From Bosea sp. ANAM02 (GTDB lineage: Bacteria > Pseudomonadota > Alphaproteobacteria > Rhizobiales > Beijerinckiaceae), in the NCBI RefSeq assembly GCF_011764485.1, contig NZ_AP022848.1, positions 772,001 through 836,000 on the forward strand: a DNA stretch of 64,000 bases, written 5' to 3'. Position numbers and translations under genes: made by a program. The notes beneath the pieces are model-generated. The model was not told the DNA's origin and made no database searches. It worked only from the letters and a program-made list of their open reading frames with translations. Numbering within the stretch: position 1 is the stretch's first letter; every line of letters begins with the position of its first letter. Shown one piece after another: positions 35,776 to 43,923 of this stretch.

Positions 35776-36645
35776 TCAAGCCGTTCCCGTTCCCGCCTTC
35801 AGGAACGCGACCGTCCTTGCCCAGGCCTGCCTGGCGGCGGCGGCGTTGTAGCGCTCGGTGCTGGTATCGTTCATGAAAGCGTGATCGACATCCGGGTAGA
35901 CGATCGCTTCGTATTGGATACCGGCCGCCTTCAGCGCCTTCTCGTAATCCGGCAGCATCTGGACGAGGCGAGCGTCACGCGAGGCCTGCTGTATCAGCAG
36001 GCGAGCCTTGATCTGCGGCACCTTGGCGAGTTCCGGCGAGCGGCCATAGAAGACCACCCCAGCCGAAAGCTCGGGCACCGAGACGGCGAGGTCGTTGACC
36101 GCGCCGCCGCCCCAGCAGAAGCCGACCGCGCCGGTCCTGCCGGTCGCATCCGGGCGCGCGGCCAGGTATTTGAGCGCGGCGCGGCCCTGGGCGACGACCG
36201 TCTCGACCGAAAGCTGCGGGAAGAGCGCGCGGGCGGCGTCGGGGTCGCTGGGCGTGCCGCCGAGGGGAGTCAGGAAATCGAGCCCGAGCGCGGTGAAGCC
36301 CTCCAGCGCCATGCGGCGGGTGATGTCCTCGATATGGGGGTTGAGGCCGCGGTTCTCGTGGATGACGAGGACCCCGCCGCGCTTCGCCTCGGCCTTGGGC
36401 GTGACGAGATAACCTTTCAGCGTCACCCCATCGACGGTCTGCTGAAACCGGCTCGTGGTGATGCGGGCATCGTCCGGCGCCACCTGCTGCGCATGCGCGT
36501 AGTTGGGCTCGAGCAGGGCAAGCGCCGCTTCCGCCGCAGCCGTGGTGCCGGCGATGGCGAGAAGCCGGTTCATGAAGACGCGGCGGTCGAGCGGCTTATG
36601 CGTGTATTCGTCGTAGAGTTCGACGATCCGGCGATCGAGCGCCAT
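35776..36645 (-). CDS. Dienelactone hydrolase family protein with Tat-like signal
   Basis: 289 aa. The N-terminus has a twin-arginine-like signal (DRRVFMNRLLAIAG) ending near EPNYAHA, so export folded to the periplasm is likely. The alpha/beta-hydrolase domain has the nucleophile elbow GFCWGGG (Cys near residue 175) and the catalytic His in DVDHAFMND. Members hydrolyse dienelactones or other esters. It stands alone between palindromic repeats, and no aromatic pathway genes adjoin it. Confidence 0.9.
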   Translation of the reverse strand: MALDRRIVELYDEYTHKPLDRRVFMNRLLAIAGTTAAAEAALALLEPNYAHAQQVAPDDARITTSRFQQTVDGVTLKGYLVTPKAEAKRGGVLVIHENRGLNPHIEDITRRMALEGFTALGLDFLTPLGGTPSDPDAARALFPQLSVETVVAQGRAALKYLAARPDATGRTGAVGFCWGGGAVNDLAVSVPELSAGVVFYGRSPELAKVPQIKARLLIQQASRDARLVQMLPDYEKALKAAGIQYEAIVYPDVDHAFMNDTSTERYNAAAARQAWARTVAFLKAGTGTA

Positions 36646-36758
36646 CCTTGCCTCCCCTGATCATGGCTTTTCGCGATCATAGCGCCGGGCGCGGGCAATG
36701 CAGGAGAGGCGTGCGAGGGACTCGCGGCCTTGTGATGGCCTTTCACTTCAAACACGCT

Positions 36759-36864
36759 GTCATCCCGGACGGAGCGAAGCGGAGATCCGGGATCCATTCC
36801 GGAGCGCTGATCGGTGAGGTTCAGGAATGGATTCCTGCCTCCTTGCTGTCGCCCGGGATGATCC
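36759..36864. repeat. Intergenic inverted repeat of a second family
   Basis: GTCATCCCGGACGGAGCGAA, then GATCCGGGATCCATTCC, with the partner side GGAATGGATTCC and GCCCGGGATGA about 50 bases later. The arms form a long imperfect hairpin. It is distinct from the GTCATGCTCGGG family but likewise intergenic. Confidence 0.7.
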
Positions 36865-36894
36865 GCGTCCTTTTCTGCGGCCGATGGTCGGGCG

Positions 36895-38379
36895 CTACTC
36901 GGCGACGACCTTGTAGCGCTGGCCGGGCGTCAGCGCGGCATTGCGGTCGAGCCCGTTAAGGAGCTGGAAGAGCTCGCCAGGCCGGTCCTGCTCGGGCATG
37001 CGCTCGGCCATGCTGGCGATGGTGTCGCCCGCTTCGGCCGCGACCAGCCGGATCTGCATCGGGCGGACGGCCTGGGCCTCGGCCGGCGTCATCACCCGGA
37101 AGCTGTCGGCGATGGCGCGCATCTGCCGCTCCGGGTCGCTGCCGCCGCGTGCCGCCAGGATGAAGCGGTAGACCCGCTCGCCGATCTGCACGGCGGCGAG
37201 CCTAAAGGTCCAGTCGGTTCCGCGGCCATGGGCGCGGACGGCGGGCTGGCCGGCGATCTCGGTCTTCTCGATGCCGGTGGTCTCGACGCCCTCGATCCAG
37301 CCGGCGGCGACATAGGATTCCAGCGTCTGGCCGCTCTTCAGCGTCACGGAATCGAAGCGCAAGGCCTGGGCGCCGTTGGCGCTGACGCCGATGACCATGT
37401 CCTGCGCGGATTCCAGGCTGAAACCGTCCGGCGCGCTGAAGCCGATGCGCAGTGCGCTGTTGAGATAGCGCCGGCCGCGGACCACGCCGTCGCGCGGGTC
37501 GTCGCCATAGGCCAGGCCCTCGATCGCATTCAGCCAGCGATTGGCGTCGCGCTCGCCGATGCCGGGCGCGCCGATCTGCCGGGCGGCGGCGGTGACGGCG
37601 GCGATGCGCTCCGGCGTCTGCGGATGGCTGGAGAGGATGTCGAGCCGCTTGTCGTCGGCGCTCTGGTTCTGGCCGCTGCTGCGGAAGGCGGTGTTGCGGC
37701 CGAGCGTGGCGAGGAAGCGACCGGCGCCATAGGGGTCGTAGCCAGCCCGCGAGATATTACGGACGCTGATCTGGTCGGCCGTCAATTCCTGCTGGCGCGA
37801 GAACCTGGCGAGCGAGAGCCTGGAGCCGGCGCGCACCGCCTCGCTGCGCGTCTGATCCTTCAGGACCTGCGAGACCACTTGGCTGACCAGCGCCGATTCC
37901 GCTTCCTTCTCCGCCCGCTCGACGGCGTGCTGCGCCGTGACATGGGCGATCTCATGGGCCAGCACCGAGGCGATCTCGGAGGTGTCGTTGGCGAGCGCCA
38001 ACAGGCCGCGCGTGACATAGAGCCGGCCATTGGGCAGGGCGAAGGCGTTCACCACCGGCGAATTCAGGATGGTGATGTCGTAATGGCCGATCTGGCCTTC
38101 GCCTGCCTTGGCGAGGCGCTGGACGACCTCGTCGAGGGCGGCACGGGCGCGCGGCGCACGGTATTCGCCGCCGAAGGCCGCGAGCAGACGCTGGTGCTCC
38201 TGGTCGGAGGCGCGCTGGATCGTGCTGATGCGCGGCGCGATCTCGCCGTCGGAGCTGTTGCTCGCCGACAGGATCGGGCTTTGGTCGCCAAGGCAGCCGA
38301 CGAGCAGGAAGCCGGGCAGCGCGATAGCTGCCAGCCGCTTCGAAAGTCGCGAAAGCGATGCTCGACCGGTCTGCTGCAT
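36895..38379 (-). CDS. M48-family metalloprotease lipoprotein with LysM-like tail
   Basis: 494 aa. Lipoprotein signal with Cys29 (LPGFLLVGC). Zinc site HEIAH in SVLAHEIAHVTAQHA near residue 140 and the third ligand in RQQELTADQ. The M48 peptidase domain is followed by a domain common to Rhizobiales members (YAAGWIEGVETTGIEKTEI) and a LysM-like end (AGDTIASMAERM). Such BepA/LoiP-like proteases monitor outer-membrane assembly. Its stop lies 15 bases inside the intergenic space after another gene pair. Confidence 0.93.
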   Translation of the reverse strand: MQQTGRASLSRLSKRLAAIALPGFLLVGCLGDQSPILSASNSSDGEIAPRISTIQRASDQEHQRLLAAFGGEYRAPRARAALDEVVQRLAKAGEGQIGHYDITILNSPVVNAFALPNGRLYVTRGLLALANDTSEIASVLAHEIAHVTAQHAVERAEKEAESALVSQVVSQVLKDQTRSEAVRAGSRLSLARFSRQQELTADQISVRNISRAGYDPYGAGRFLATLGRNTAFRSSGQNQSADDKRLDILSSHPQTPERIAAVTAAARQIGAPGIGERDANRWLNAIEGLAYGDDPRDGVVRGRRYLNSALRIGFSAPDGFSLESAQDMVIGVSANGAQALRFDSVTLKSGQTLESYVAAGWIEGVETTGIEKTEIAGQPAVRAHGRGTDWTFRLAAVQIGERVYRFILAARGGSDPERQMRAIADSFRVMTPAEAQAVRPMQIRLVAAEAGDTIASMAERMPEQDRPGELFQLLNGLDRNAALTPGQRYKVVAE

Positions 38380-38383
38380 GTCC

Positions 38384-39157
38384 TCAGTCGATCAGTTCCA
38401 GCGCGGCCCGCGAAGCGACCTCCAAAAGAAGGCCGTCGCGCCCGGACAGGACGCCATAGGCGCGCAGCCGTTTACCGCCGAGATGGCTCGCGGTCCAGCC
38501 GGCGCTCTTGAGTTCACGCCAGAGACTGCGCGACAGAACGATCGAGGCAGCCTCCTTCGGGCGGCGGGAAAAGTTCAGATAGGTTCGCTGGGAGCGCTCG
38601 CCGACCGAGGCGATCCGGCCTTCCAGCATGACGTAACGCCCCTCCTGCGCCTTTACCGCGGCGAGATCATGGCCGTCGACCGCCACCAGCGGCGAAACTT
38701 GCGGCCGAGATGTTACCGATTTCTGAACGGATGCCTTCTGCGGCGTCTCGCAGGGAGACGAGCCGGGTTCGGGCATGGGCAGCGCTGCGCCCTGCCGCAA
38801 CAGCATCTGAGCGAGATCCTGCGCCGATTCGCCCGATGATGCCGGGGGCACCGAGAGCCGTGCGGGCAGGCGCCCCCAGCGATCGGGCTCGCCGAGGAGG
38901 GACAAGCCCAGCGGGCGTCCGGTGAAACCGCGCAGGCCGGCATCGAAGCGCGACGTTTCCTCAGGGCCCTGGCGCGGAGCGAGGCCGATCAGCCGCAGCC
39001 TGCGTCCGTCCTGCAGAAGCGGGTCCCCGGCCGGGTCGAGCCCGGTCAACTGCACGATCGTCGCGGCATCGTCCGGCGCGCAGCCGGGCGCGGCCCTCGC
39101 CGGCGCGATCGACAGGGCGGCGAACATGACGATGGCAAGAAGGGACTTCACCCGCAT
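38384..39157 (-). CDS. Secreted protein with degenerate nuclease-like (SNase) fold
   Basis: 257 aa. Signal peptide (MRVKSLLAIVMFAALSIAPA). The first half resembles the staphylococcal nuclease OB-fold (DGRRLRLIGLAPR, GRPLGLSLLGEPDRWGRLPA), but the acidic and Arg residues for catalysis are not evident. The C-terminal half is a second beta-rich domain (YVMLEGRIASVGERSQRTYL). The start of the M48 gene follows 5 bases after its stop, so they form one unit, and a shared envelope role is likely. Confidence 0.75.
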   Translation of the reverse strand: MRVKSLLAIVMFAALSIAPARAAPGCAPDDAATIVQLTGLDPAGDPLLQDGRRLRLIGLAPRQGPEETSRFDAGLRGFTGRPLGLSLLGEPDRWGRLPARLSVPPASSGESAQDLAQMLLRQGAALPMPEPGSSPCETPQKASVQKSVTSRPQVSPLVAVDGHDLAAVKAQEGRYVMLEGRIASVGERSQRTYLNFSRRPKEAASIVLSRSLWRELKSAGWTASHLGGKRLRAYGVLSGRDGLLLEVASRAALELID

Positions 39158-39185
39158 CCCGATTATGCTACACGGAGTTTCGTGC

Positions 39186-39262
<77 letters not shown>

Positions 39263-39397
39263 TTTCAAAATCCTAAGATATTGCAATCAGAGGTCTTTTT
39301 AGATTTTCGCCGAGCGCTACCCCAATATTTACCCCAACAGCGTGCGCAAATCGGTTAAGGCTGCAACAGGCTGACAAGCGAATTTGTCGCACCAATC

Positions 39398-40429
39398 TCA
39401 CAGCTCTAACACGTCGGCTGCATCCTCGCCTTCGCGCAGCCCTTTGAAGGAAGCGTGCCGCAGCTTGCCATCATCGGTCCAGGCGCGAAACGCGACCTCC
39501 GCCACAAGCTCAGGCTTGATCCAGACCGCATCCTCGCGGCGTCCTGTCCCGGTCGCGGATGGCTTGTCGGTGACGAGCTTGCTCATTTGCTTGCGCAGCG
39601 CGGCGCCACTCGATGCCGTGAAGCCGGTTCCGACGCCGCCAACATAGACCAGCGCACCATCCTTCATCGCGCCAAGCAGCAGCCGACCGATGCCGCCAAG
39701 CGCAGCTCGGGATGGCTCATAGCCGATGATGGCGAAGCCCTCGGATTGCACGCACTTGATCTTGAGCCATTCGCCGCCCCGGCCGGATCGATAGGGAGCA
39801 GAGCGACGCTTCGCGATAATGCCCTCTAGGCCCATTTCGCACGCGAGCTTCAGGAAGGCGCCGCCGTCCGCGTCGATGTCCTCGCTCATGCTGATCGAGC
39901 CATGTGGCTGGGCAGAGAGGGCATCGGCCAGCATGTCCCGCCGATCGGCTTGCGGTAGGGAGCGCAGATCGTGGCCATTGAGATAGAGCAGATCGAACGC
40001 GTAGAGCCGCGCTTCCGATGCGAAGCGCTTCCCGCCTCGGCCACCTAGCGCACGCTGGAGCGCCCCGAAGTCGGATGCGCCGCGCTCATCGAGCACGACC
40101 GCTTCGCCGTCGAGAATGGCGGTATCCAGGCCAAGTTCGCGAGCATCATAGGCGATGGTCGGAAAGCGCGCCGTCCAGTCATGTCCGCCTCGTGTGATGA
40201 TGCGAACCCGGCTCCGCTCAATATGGACAGCGAGCCGATAGCCGTCCCATTTCACTTCGAAGGACCAATCATCGCCAACGGGCGGCTTGCCCTGGAGCTG
40301 CGCCAGGCAGGGCTCAACCCGTTCGGGCATCGGGTCGGATAGTAGATCCCGCTCAAGCCGCTTTCGGCGCGCCGGCCCTTTGACGGTATCGACGCCCAGC
40401 CCGGCTCTGAGAACCCGACGCGCACACAT
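39398..40429 (-). CDS. ATP-dependent DNA ligase (LigD ligase-domain type)
   Basis: About 343 aa. Nucleotidyltransferase motif I with the adenylated Lys in EVKWDGYR, then DGEAVVLDERG (motif III), LYAFDLLYLNG, LEGIIAKRRSAPY (motif IV), WLKIKC (motif V) and an OB-fold end. It joins nicked DNA using ATP; there is no polymerase or 3'-phosphoesterase domain and no Ku gene nearby. An exact EcfG promoter match (complement of 40462-40486) lies such that a start at 40474 would be upstream of transcription. The Met at 40429 or that at 40330 (MPERVEPCLAQL) is therefore preferred. No clear ribosome site decides between them. Confidence 0.9.
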   Translation of the reverse strand: MCARRVLRAGLGVDTVKGPARRKRLERDLLSDPMPERVEPCLAQLQGKPPVGDDWSFEVKWDGYRLAVHIERSRVRIITRGGHDWTARFPTIAYDARELGLDTAILDGEAVVLDERGASDFGALQRALGGRGGKRFASEARLYAFDLLYLNGHDLRSLPQADRRDMLADALSAQPHGSISMSEDIDADGGAFLKLACEMGLEGIIAKRRSAPYRSGRGGEWLKIKCVQSEGFAIIGYEPSRAALGGIGRLLLGAMKDGALVYVGGVGTGFTASSGAALRKQMSKLVTDKPSATGTGRREDAVWIKPELVAEVAFRAWTDDGKLRHASFKGLREGEDAADVLEL

Positions 40430-40461
40430 TGGACACAACCCACGCAACGAAACGAGTCGCC

Positions 40462-40486
40462 AACGGGCGCACACTCGAATCGTTCC
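40462..40486 (-). promoter_or_regulatory. EcfG-type promoter of the ligase gene
   Basis: Read on the complement: GGAAC, 16 bases, CGTT, a perfect match to the general stress response consensus of alphaproteobacteria. Transcription would begin at about 40455. Confidence 0.75.
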
Positions 40487-40540
40487 GCTCGATCATCAGG
40501 CGTCCGGCGCAGTGCCGTGTGAACTTGTTTTTGATTAGCC

Positions 40541-40565
40541 GGAACTAAAGGCAGGGCGGCCGGTT
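40541..40565 (+). promoter_or_regulatory. EcfG-type promoter, divergent from the ligase
   Basis: GGAAC, 16 bases, GGTT, 29 bases before the start at 40595. With the ligase promoter it makes a divergent pair. Confidence 0.6.
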
Positions 40566-40594
40566 CTCCGCCGTCATCGTGAAGGAAACGCGAC

Positions 40595-40801
40595 ATGTCT
40601 CAAACGCTTACCGTCTGTCGCGTCGGGCCTGATTGGGCCGTACGAGACGCGACCAGAGAGCACTATGGCCGGTCGCCCCTTATCAACGAGACGATCGAGG
40701 CGGCCCAACGCCTTTCCCGCCGGAATGGCAGCAAGGTCATCCTGAGCAGCGAGGCGGAATCTCATCTGCGCGCCCGGACGGGCTCAACCGGCAGTAAATG
40801 A
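40595..40801 (+). CDS. Small conserved protein, DUF2188-like (68 aa)
   Basis: Begins MSQTLTVCRVGPDWAVRDAT and has the pattern of small DUF2188-type proteins: an N-terminal strand pair with a WAV core, a helix (LINETIEAAQRLSRRNGSKV) and a final strand. AAGGA lies about 10 bases upstream. It is placed behind an EcfG-like promoter and divergent from the ligase, so it is probably stress-induced. Function unknown; the family assignment is by resemblance only. Confidence 0.65.
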   Translation: MSQTLTVCRVGPDWAVRDATREHYGRSPLINETIEAAQRLSRRNGSKVILSSEAESHLRARTGSTGSK

Positions 40802-40921
40802 GTAAGCGGCGGATTGACTTATTGGCGGCACGGCGCTGAATGGATCGCAAGCCGACTACCCCCGACTTGGGCGGTTAGCATCCTCAGTTCTGGCGTCGCA
40901 CGCGAACGATCGGCCCCGCAA

Positions 40922-41272
40922 GTGAAACCGACAGTTGAGACGTACACGGCAGTGCTGCCGCGGTACGAGCGCGCTGATTTTCAGCGCATGTGGCAACTCG
41001 CCCACGATCGAGACGATATGCCAAGCGATTACGAGGTTTGGCATGCCTCGGCCCGCACTGTGATGACGGAATGGCTCGCGCGCGGCAGGGCGCTTCAGAT
41101 CATAACCGTCAGGCCCGACGAGTTCTTGAATTGGCTGGCAGATCGCGGGCTACAGAATACGGCTGCCAGCCGTTTGAAATACGTGGAAGAGCGGGCTCGC
41201 GGCGAAGGGATCAACCAGCCCGCCAATGCTGGCGCGGCAACCGATCAAACCGCTGAACCGACCGCCGCATAG
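40922..41272 (+). CDS. Hypothetical protein (about 116 aa)
   Basis: The convincing part of the frame begins around VKPTVETYTAVLPRYERADF and includes DMPSDYEVWHASARTVMTEW and a short acidic/Ala-rich tail. GTG at 40922 is taken as the start; a TTG at 40814 would give 152 aa with an unusual N-terminus. No family is recognised. It lies in the rightward run of small island genes. Confidence 0.55.
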   Translation: MKPTVETYTAVLPRYERADFQRMWQLAHDRDDMPSDYEVWHASARTVMTEWLARGRALQIITVRPDEFLNWLADRGLQNTAASRLKYVEERARGEGINQPANAGAATDQTAEPTAA

Positions 41273-41275
41273 AAA

Positions 41276-41301
41276 GGAACCAGTTCATCTCTCGCGCTGT
41301 T
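41276..41301 (+). promoter_or_regulatory. EcfG-like promoter candidate
   Basis: GGAAC, 17 bases, TGTT, 34 bases before the start at 41336. The -10 core GTT is kept, but the first base differs from consensus. Confidence 0.45.
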
Positions 41302-41335
41302 GAATCGCCGTTAGTGCGTTGCGGGAGGTGTTCCC

Positions 41336-41581
41336 ATGGTTGCCCTGAGAAAGCCGGCCGAGCTGCCGCCACGTCGCCATAGCGCGGTGAAGCGCGAGCT
41401 GTATCGTGAGCGATGCAGGGATGAAGACGGCAATCGCTACACGGTTATCGTCTGGCGCGATTGGCCAAGCACCAACCTGACCTCGTACACGTTGGAAGAC
41501 GGCACGCCAGTCCATTACGAGGACGAGTGCTATTTCCTGATCGAGCCGACCCGTCAAATGCTAACGCGGTGCGACGATTGA
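41336..41581 (+). CDS. Hypothetical protein (81 aa)
   Basis: Begins MVALRKPAELPPRRHSAVKR and continues with a beta-rich segment (GNRYTVIVWRDWPSTNLTSY, EDECYFLIEPTRQ). The ATG is preceded by GGGAGG at good spacing and by an EcfG-like promoter. No family recognised. It is followed closely by three more small rightward genes, suggesting one transcript. Confidence 0.65.
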   Translation: MVALRKPAELPPRRHSAVKRELYRERCRDEDGNRYTVIVWRDWPSTNLTSYTLEDGTPVHYEDECYFLIEPTRQMLTRCDD

Positions 41582-41599
41582 TGTGCTCCATCTCCCGGC

Positions 41600-41782
41600 A
41601 TGAAGACGACATTAGAGCGAGCGTTTGAACTGGCGCGCTCTGGAAAATGCGCCAGCATGAAAGAGCTTCAGCGCACCCTCGCGGCAGAGGGTTATGCGCA
41701 GCAGCAGCTTACCGGCCCCGTGCTGTTCGAGCAGCTTCGCAGACTCATGAAGGCCGCCAAGCCGCCTAGCGATAAGGCCTGA
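41600..41782 (+). CDS. Small helical protein (60 aa)
   Basis: Begins MKTTLERAFELARSGKCASM. The middle (KELQRTLAAEGYAQQQLTGP) looks like a short two-helix unit of the sort seen in small regulatory proteins of Rhizobiales. It lies 18 bases after the preceding gene. No ribosome site is obvious. Function unknown. Confidence 0.6.
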   Translation: MKTTLERAFELARSGKCASMKELQRTLAAEGYAQQQLTGPVLFEQLRRLMKAAKPPSDKA

Positions 41783-41786
41783 TCGG

Positions 41787-42101
41787 TTGGACGAAAGCGC
41801 ATTCCGGCTGCGGCTGACATGGCCGGGAGAAGACGAGAACGACTATCTCGTGCTCGACCAGCAGGCCAACATCATCGGCAGGATCTACAGGGAGGTTGCG
41901 ACCTCACAGGGTCGATGGCTGTTCTTCGTCGGGCCGGGCAATCTCCCGCGACGCGCTGACTTCCATGGCTATGTCCAAAGCTTTGAGGAAGCGAAAGAGC
42001 GCTTCAAAGAGCTGTGGCCGCAATATCGAGCGCAGTGGAGCGAAGAGCGCTTAGAGAACGCCCTGGCGCAGCAGCGTGCCGCGTGGGCCTCGGGGAACTA
42101 A
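41787..42101 (+). CDS. Conserved small protein (104 aa)
   Basis: Starts at TTG 4 bases after the preceding stop, so translation is probably coupled. The pattern IIGRIYREVATSQGRWLFFV followed by GYVQSFEEAKERFKELWPQY (a Trp-containing strand, then an EEAK..F..W helix) recurs in many short rhizobial proteins of unknown role. No catalytic residues are evident. Confidence 0.65.
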   Translation: MDESAFRLRLTWPGEDENDYLVLDQQANIIGRIYREVATSQGRWLFFVGPGNLPRRADFHGYVQSFEEAKERFKELWPQYRAQWSEERLENALAQQRAAWASGN

Positions 42102-42120
42102 TCGCCCTCGGTCGGATTCG

Positions 42121-42279
42121 ATGGCCATGGAAGCGAGAATCAAATCTCAGGCCGAGTATGAGGCCGCGCTGGAGCGCACCGAGCAACTAACCGGCGCCCC
42201 TGAAAATACGCCCGAGGAGCGCGCGCTGATCCAGCTTGTTCTCGATGTCGAGATATGGCGGACGAAGCACCGGCTTTAA
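42121..42279 (+). CDS. HigA-N-terminus-like small protein (52 aa)
   Basis: Begins MAMEARIKSQAEYEAALERT and continues EQLTGAPENTPEERALIQLV. This resembles the N-terminal helices that precede the HTH domain in some HigA antitoxins (YEAAL.RIEEL....PGTPE...L), but no HTH follows. It may be a stand-alone fragment or an unrelated helical protein. It starts 19 bases after the previous gene. Confidence 0.5.
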   Translation: MAMEARIKSQAEYEAALERTEQLTGAPENTPEERALIQLVLDVEIWRTKHRL

Positions 42280-42346
42280 CCCGGCGCACATTCTTTGCGA
42301 TTCCATGGCGAAGTGGCCTCGGTTTCCCGAGGCCACTGATTATTCC

Positions 42347-42880
42347 TCACGCGACGGGGCGATAAGGGCCGGCGTTTTCATCAAAGCGCGACCAACCGCT
42401 TGCGCGGTAATCGGCCTCGCGGGTCGCGCGGTCGATCGGGGTAGCGCCATCAAGAATAGCCTGGACGGCGGCCTCGTGCTCGGGAGCCGTGCGGACAGAG
42501 ACCACCGATCCGCCGCGGCGGACGGTCTCGGCATAGTAGTGGGCCTCGTCCTCGTCGTGGCCCTCCTTCACGAATGAGCCGACCAATCCACCGGCGGCAG
42601 CACCAGCGACGGCACCCGCGGCGGTCGAGGCGAGCCAGCCTGCGGCGACGACCGGACCGATGCCCGGAATGGCGAGCATGCCGATGCCAGCCAGGAGACC
42701 GGCGGCGCCGCCGACGCCCGCTCCGATGCCGGCGCCTTCTGCAGCGTTGGTTTCGCCAGTGACGCCGTCGCGGCCTACAACGCTGATGTCACTGCTAGAC
42801 ACGCCGGCCGCTTCAAGCTGTTCGACGACGGAGCGGGCGGTTGTGTAGCTATCGTAGGAACGGGTGATAGTGCGGGTCAT
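42347..42880 (-). CDS. YflT/general stress protein 17M-like protein
   Basis: 177 aa. N-terminal alpha/beta domain (RTITRSYDSYTTARSVVEQL, AGVSSSDISVVGRDG) as in heat-induced stress proteins of the YflT type. A glycine-rich hydrophobic central segment (LLAGIGMLAIPGIGPVVAAG) could insert in a membrane, and a third strand-rich end follows (AHYYAETVRRGGSVVSVRTA). It lies 36 bases downstream of the PepSY-type gene and probably shares its EcfG-type promoter. The initiator is the Met of MTRTITRSYD. Confidence 0.85.
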   Translation of the reverse strand: MTRTITRSYDSYTTARSVVEQLEAAGVSSSDISVVGRDGVTGETNAAEGAGIGAGVGGAAGLLAGIGMLAIPGIGPVVAAGWLASTAAGAVAGAAAGGLVGSFVKEGHDEDEAHYYAETVRRGGSVVSVRTAPEHEAAVQAILDGATPIDRATREADYRASGWSRFDENAGPYRPVA

Positions 42881-42916
42881 TTCGTTCTCCAATTTTCGGG
42901 GTTCCAGCGGCACGGA

Positions 42917-43216
42917 TCAGTTGCGGGTGATGTTGCCGCGGTAGTCCACGGAGACGTTGACCTGCTTGCCCGAGTGCGTGGCCTTGCCTTTCCAGACGCC
43001 GTTGTCGTCCTTCTTCAGGGCGCTGACGCTCGAATAGCCATTCGCTTCCAGCCGGCTCTTGGCCTGGCCTTCGGTGAAGCTGTTGGCGCCGGGGAGCGGT
43101 GCGTTCTTGTCAGCGTCAGCTTTGGGAGCCGGCATCGGCGAGGTCGTGCTCGTCTGGGCGAGCGCACCGAAGGACATCGAAGCTGCAATCAGCGAGACGA
43201 GAACCGTTTTTTTCAT
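42917..43216 (-). CDS. Secreted PepSY-like small protein (99 aa)
   Basis: A signal peptide (MKKTVLVSLIAASMSFGALA, cut before QTS) is followed by a single PepSY/YpeB-like unit: SFTEGQAKSRLEANGYSSVS, then ALKKDDNGVWKGKATHSGKQ and a final strand VSVDYRGNI. AGGAG precedes the ATG. Periplasmic proteins of this kind are frequent in stress regulons. The EcfG-type promoter at 43266-43291 is directed to it. Confidence 0.85.
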   Translation of the reverse strand: MKKTVLVSLIAASMSFGALAQTSTTSPMPAPKADADKNAPLPGANSFTEGQAKSRLEANGYSSVSALKKDDNGVWKGKATHSGKQVNVSVDYRGNITRN

Positions 43217-43265
43217 TGTCTGACACTCCTGCATAGGTGCGGCGTGAGCCGCGAAGTGGGTGTCG

Positions 43266-43291
43266 AACTTTGAAGAATGCGATTCTGTTCC
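43266..43291 (-). promoter_or_regulatory. EcfG-type promoter of the PepSY-YflT pair
   Basis: On the complement: GGAAC, 17 bases, AGTT, 50 bases upstream of the start at 43216. Confidence 0.55.
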
Positions 43292-43307
43292 GACGTGAAC
43301 CAACCTC

Positions 43308-43333
43308 GGAACGCTTCCAATGCTGCACTCGTT
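43308..43333 (+). promoter_or_regulatory. EcfG-type promoter of the acyl-carrier-like gene
   Basis: GGAAC, 17 bases, CGTT, an exact consensus match, 27 bases upstream of the start at 43361 and back to back with the leftward promoter at 43266-43291. Confidence 0.72.
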
Positions 43334-43360
43334 GTCTGAATCTCACCCCTCGGAGCTACG

Positions 43361-43672
43361 ATGAAACCAGAGCACGATGACAAGATCGGATCCGGCGACC
43401 TTGATCCCGCGGGGGCCGAACTGGTCAGCCGGTTGCTCGAAATCATTGCCGCTGAGGGGCTCGTCAAACCCGAGCTTTTAGAGCCTCACGCTACGGTCGA
43501 CGATATTGGCTTCACGATCGACGACCTCACGCTGATCGGTAATGCGATCGAGCGCGAGTATGATTGCGACATGATGCCAGACGAGGCCATGCAGCGCTGC
43601 AAGACTGTCCGCGAACTTGTTGAGCTCATGGGACGCCGCATTCAGCGTGCAGCCTCTGGCGAGGGACGCTAG
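43361..43672 (+). CDS. Acyl-carrier-protein-like protein without the phosphopantetheine serine
   Basis: 103 aa. The four-helix ACP pattern is visible: AELVSRLLEIIAAEG (helix 1), ATVDDIGFTIDDLTLIGNAI (helix 2 entry) and EREYDCDMMPDEAM with KTVRELVELMGRRI (helices 3-4). At the place of the DSL motif the sequence is IDDL, so the serine that would carry the prosthetic arm is absent. It therefore probably binds a partner rather than acyl chains. Behind an exact EcfG promoter. Confidence 0.72.
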   Translation: MKPEHDDKIGSGDLDPAGAELVSRLLEIIAAEGLVKPELLEPHATVDDIGFTIDDLTLIGNAIEREYDCDMMPDEAMQRCKTVRELVELMGRRIQRAASGEGR

Positions 43673-43722
43673 TCGGAACCTGGAGCCTTTCGGGCGATTG
43701 TATCGCCGCGAAGGAGGCTACC

Positions 43723-43923
43723 ATGGCAGACGACAAGACTAAACGCGGCCCTCAGGACCGTTCGCGCATCAACCTCAGCGAAGATTATGAGGTGCGCTAT
43801 TGGACCGACAAATTTGGCGTATCCAAAGCGCAGCTTGAGGAAGCTGTTCGCGAGGTCGGGTCTTCGGCTGAAGCTGTTGAAGCAGACCTTCGCCGGGCTA
43901 CGCTTAGCAGGGGCAAAGAATGA
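43723..43923 (+). CDS. DUF3606 protein (66 aa)
   Basis: Complete DUF3606 unit: DRSRINLSEDYEVRYWTDKF followed by GVSKAQLEEAVREVG. The family is very common in stress-responsive regions of Rhizobiales genomes and has no assigned function. AAGGAGG lies 7 bases before the ATG. Its stop overlaps the next gene as ATGA. Confidence 0.88.
   Translation: MADDKTKRGPQDRSRINLSEDYEVRYWTDKFGVSKAQLEEAVREVGSSAEAVEADLRRATLSRGKE

Noticed and set aside
39398-40474. Complete non-homologous end-joining system around the ligase
   Set aside because: No Ku gene, polymerase domain or phosphoesterase domain is present in the window; only the ligase domain is seen.
43682-43705. Fifth EcfG promoter before the DUF3606 gene (GGAAC-N16-GATT)
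   Set aside because: The -10 part lacks the GTT core. A similar weak match at 42096-42120 shows such near-hits occur, so neither is claimed.
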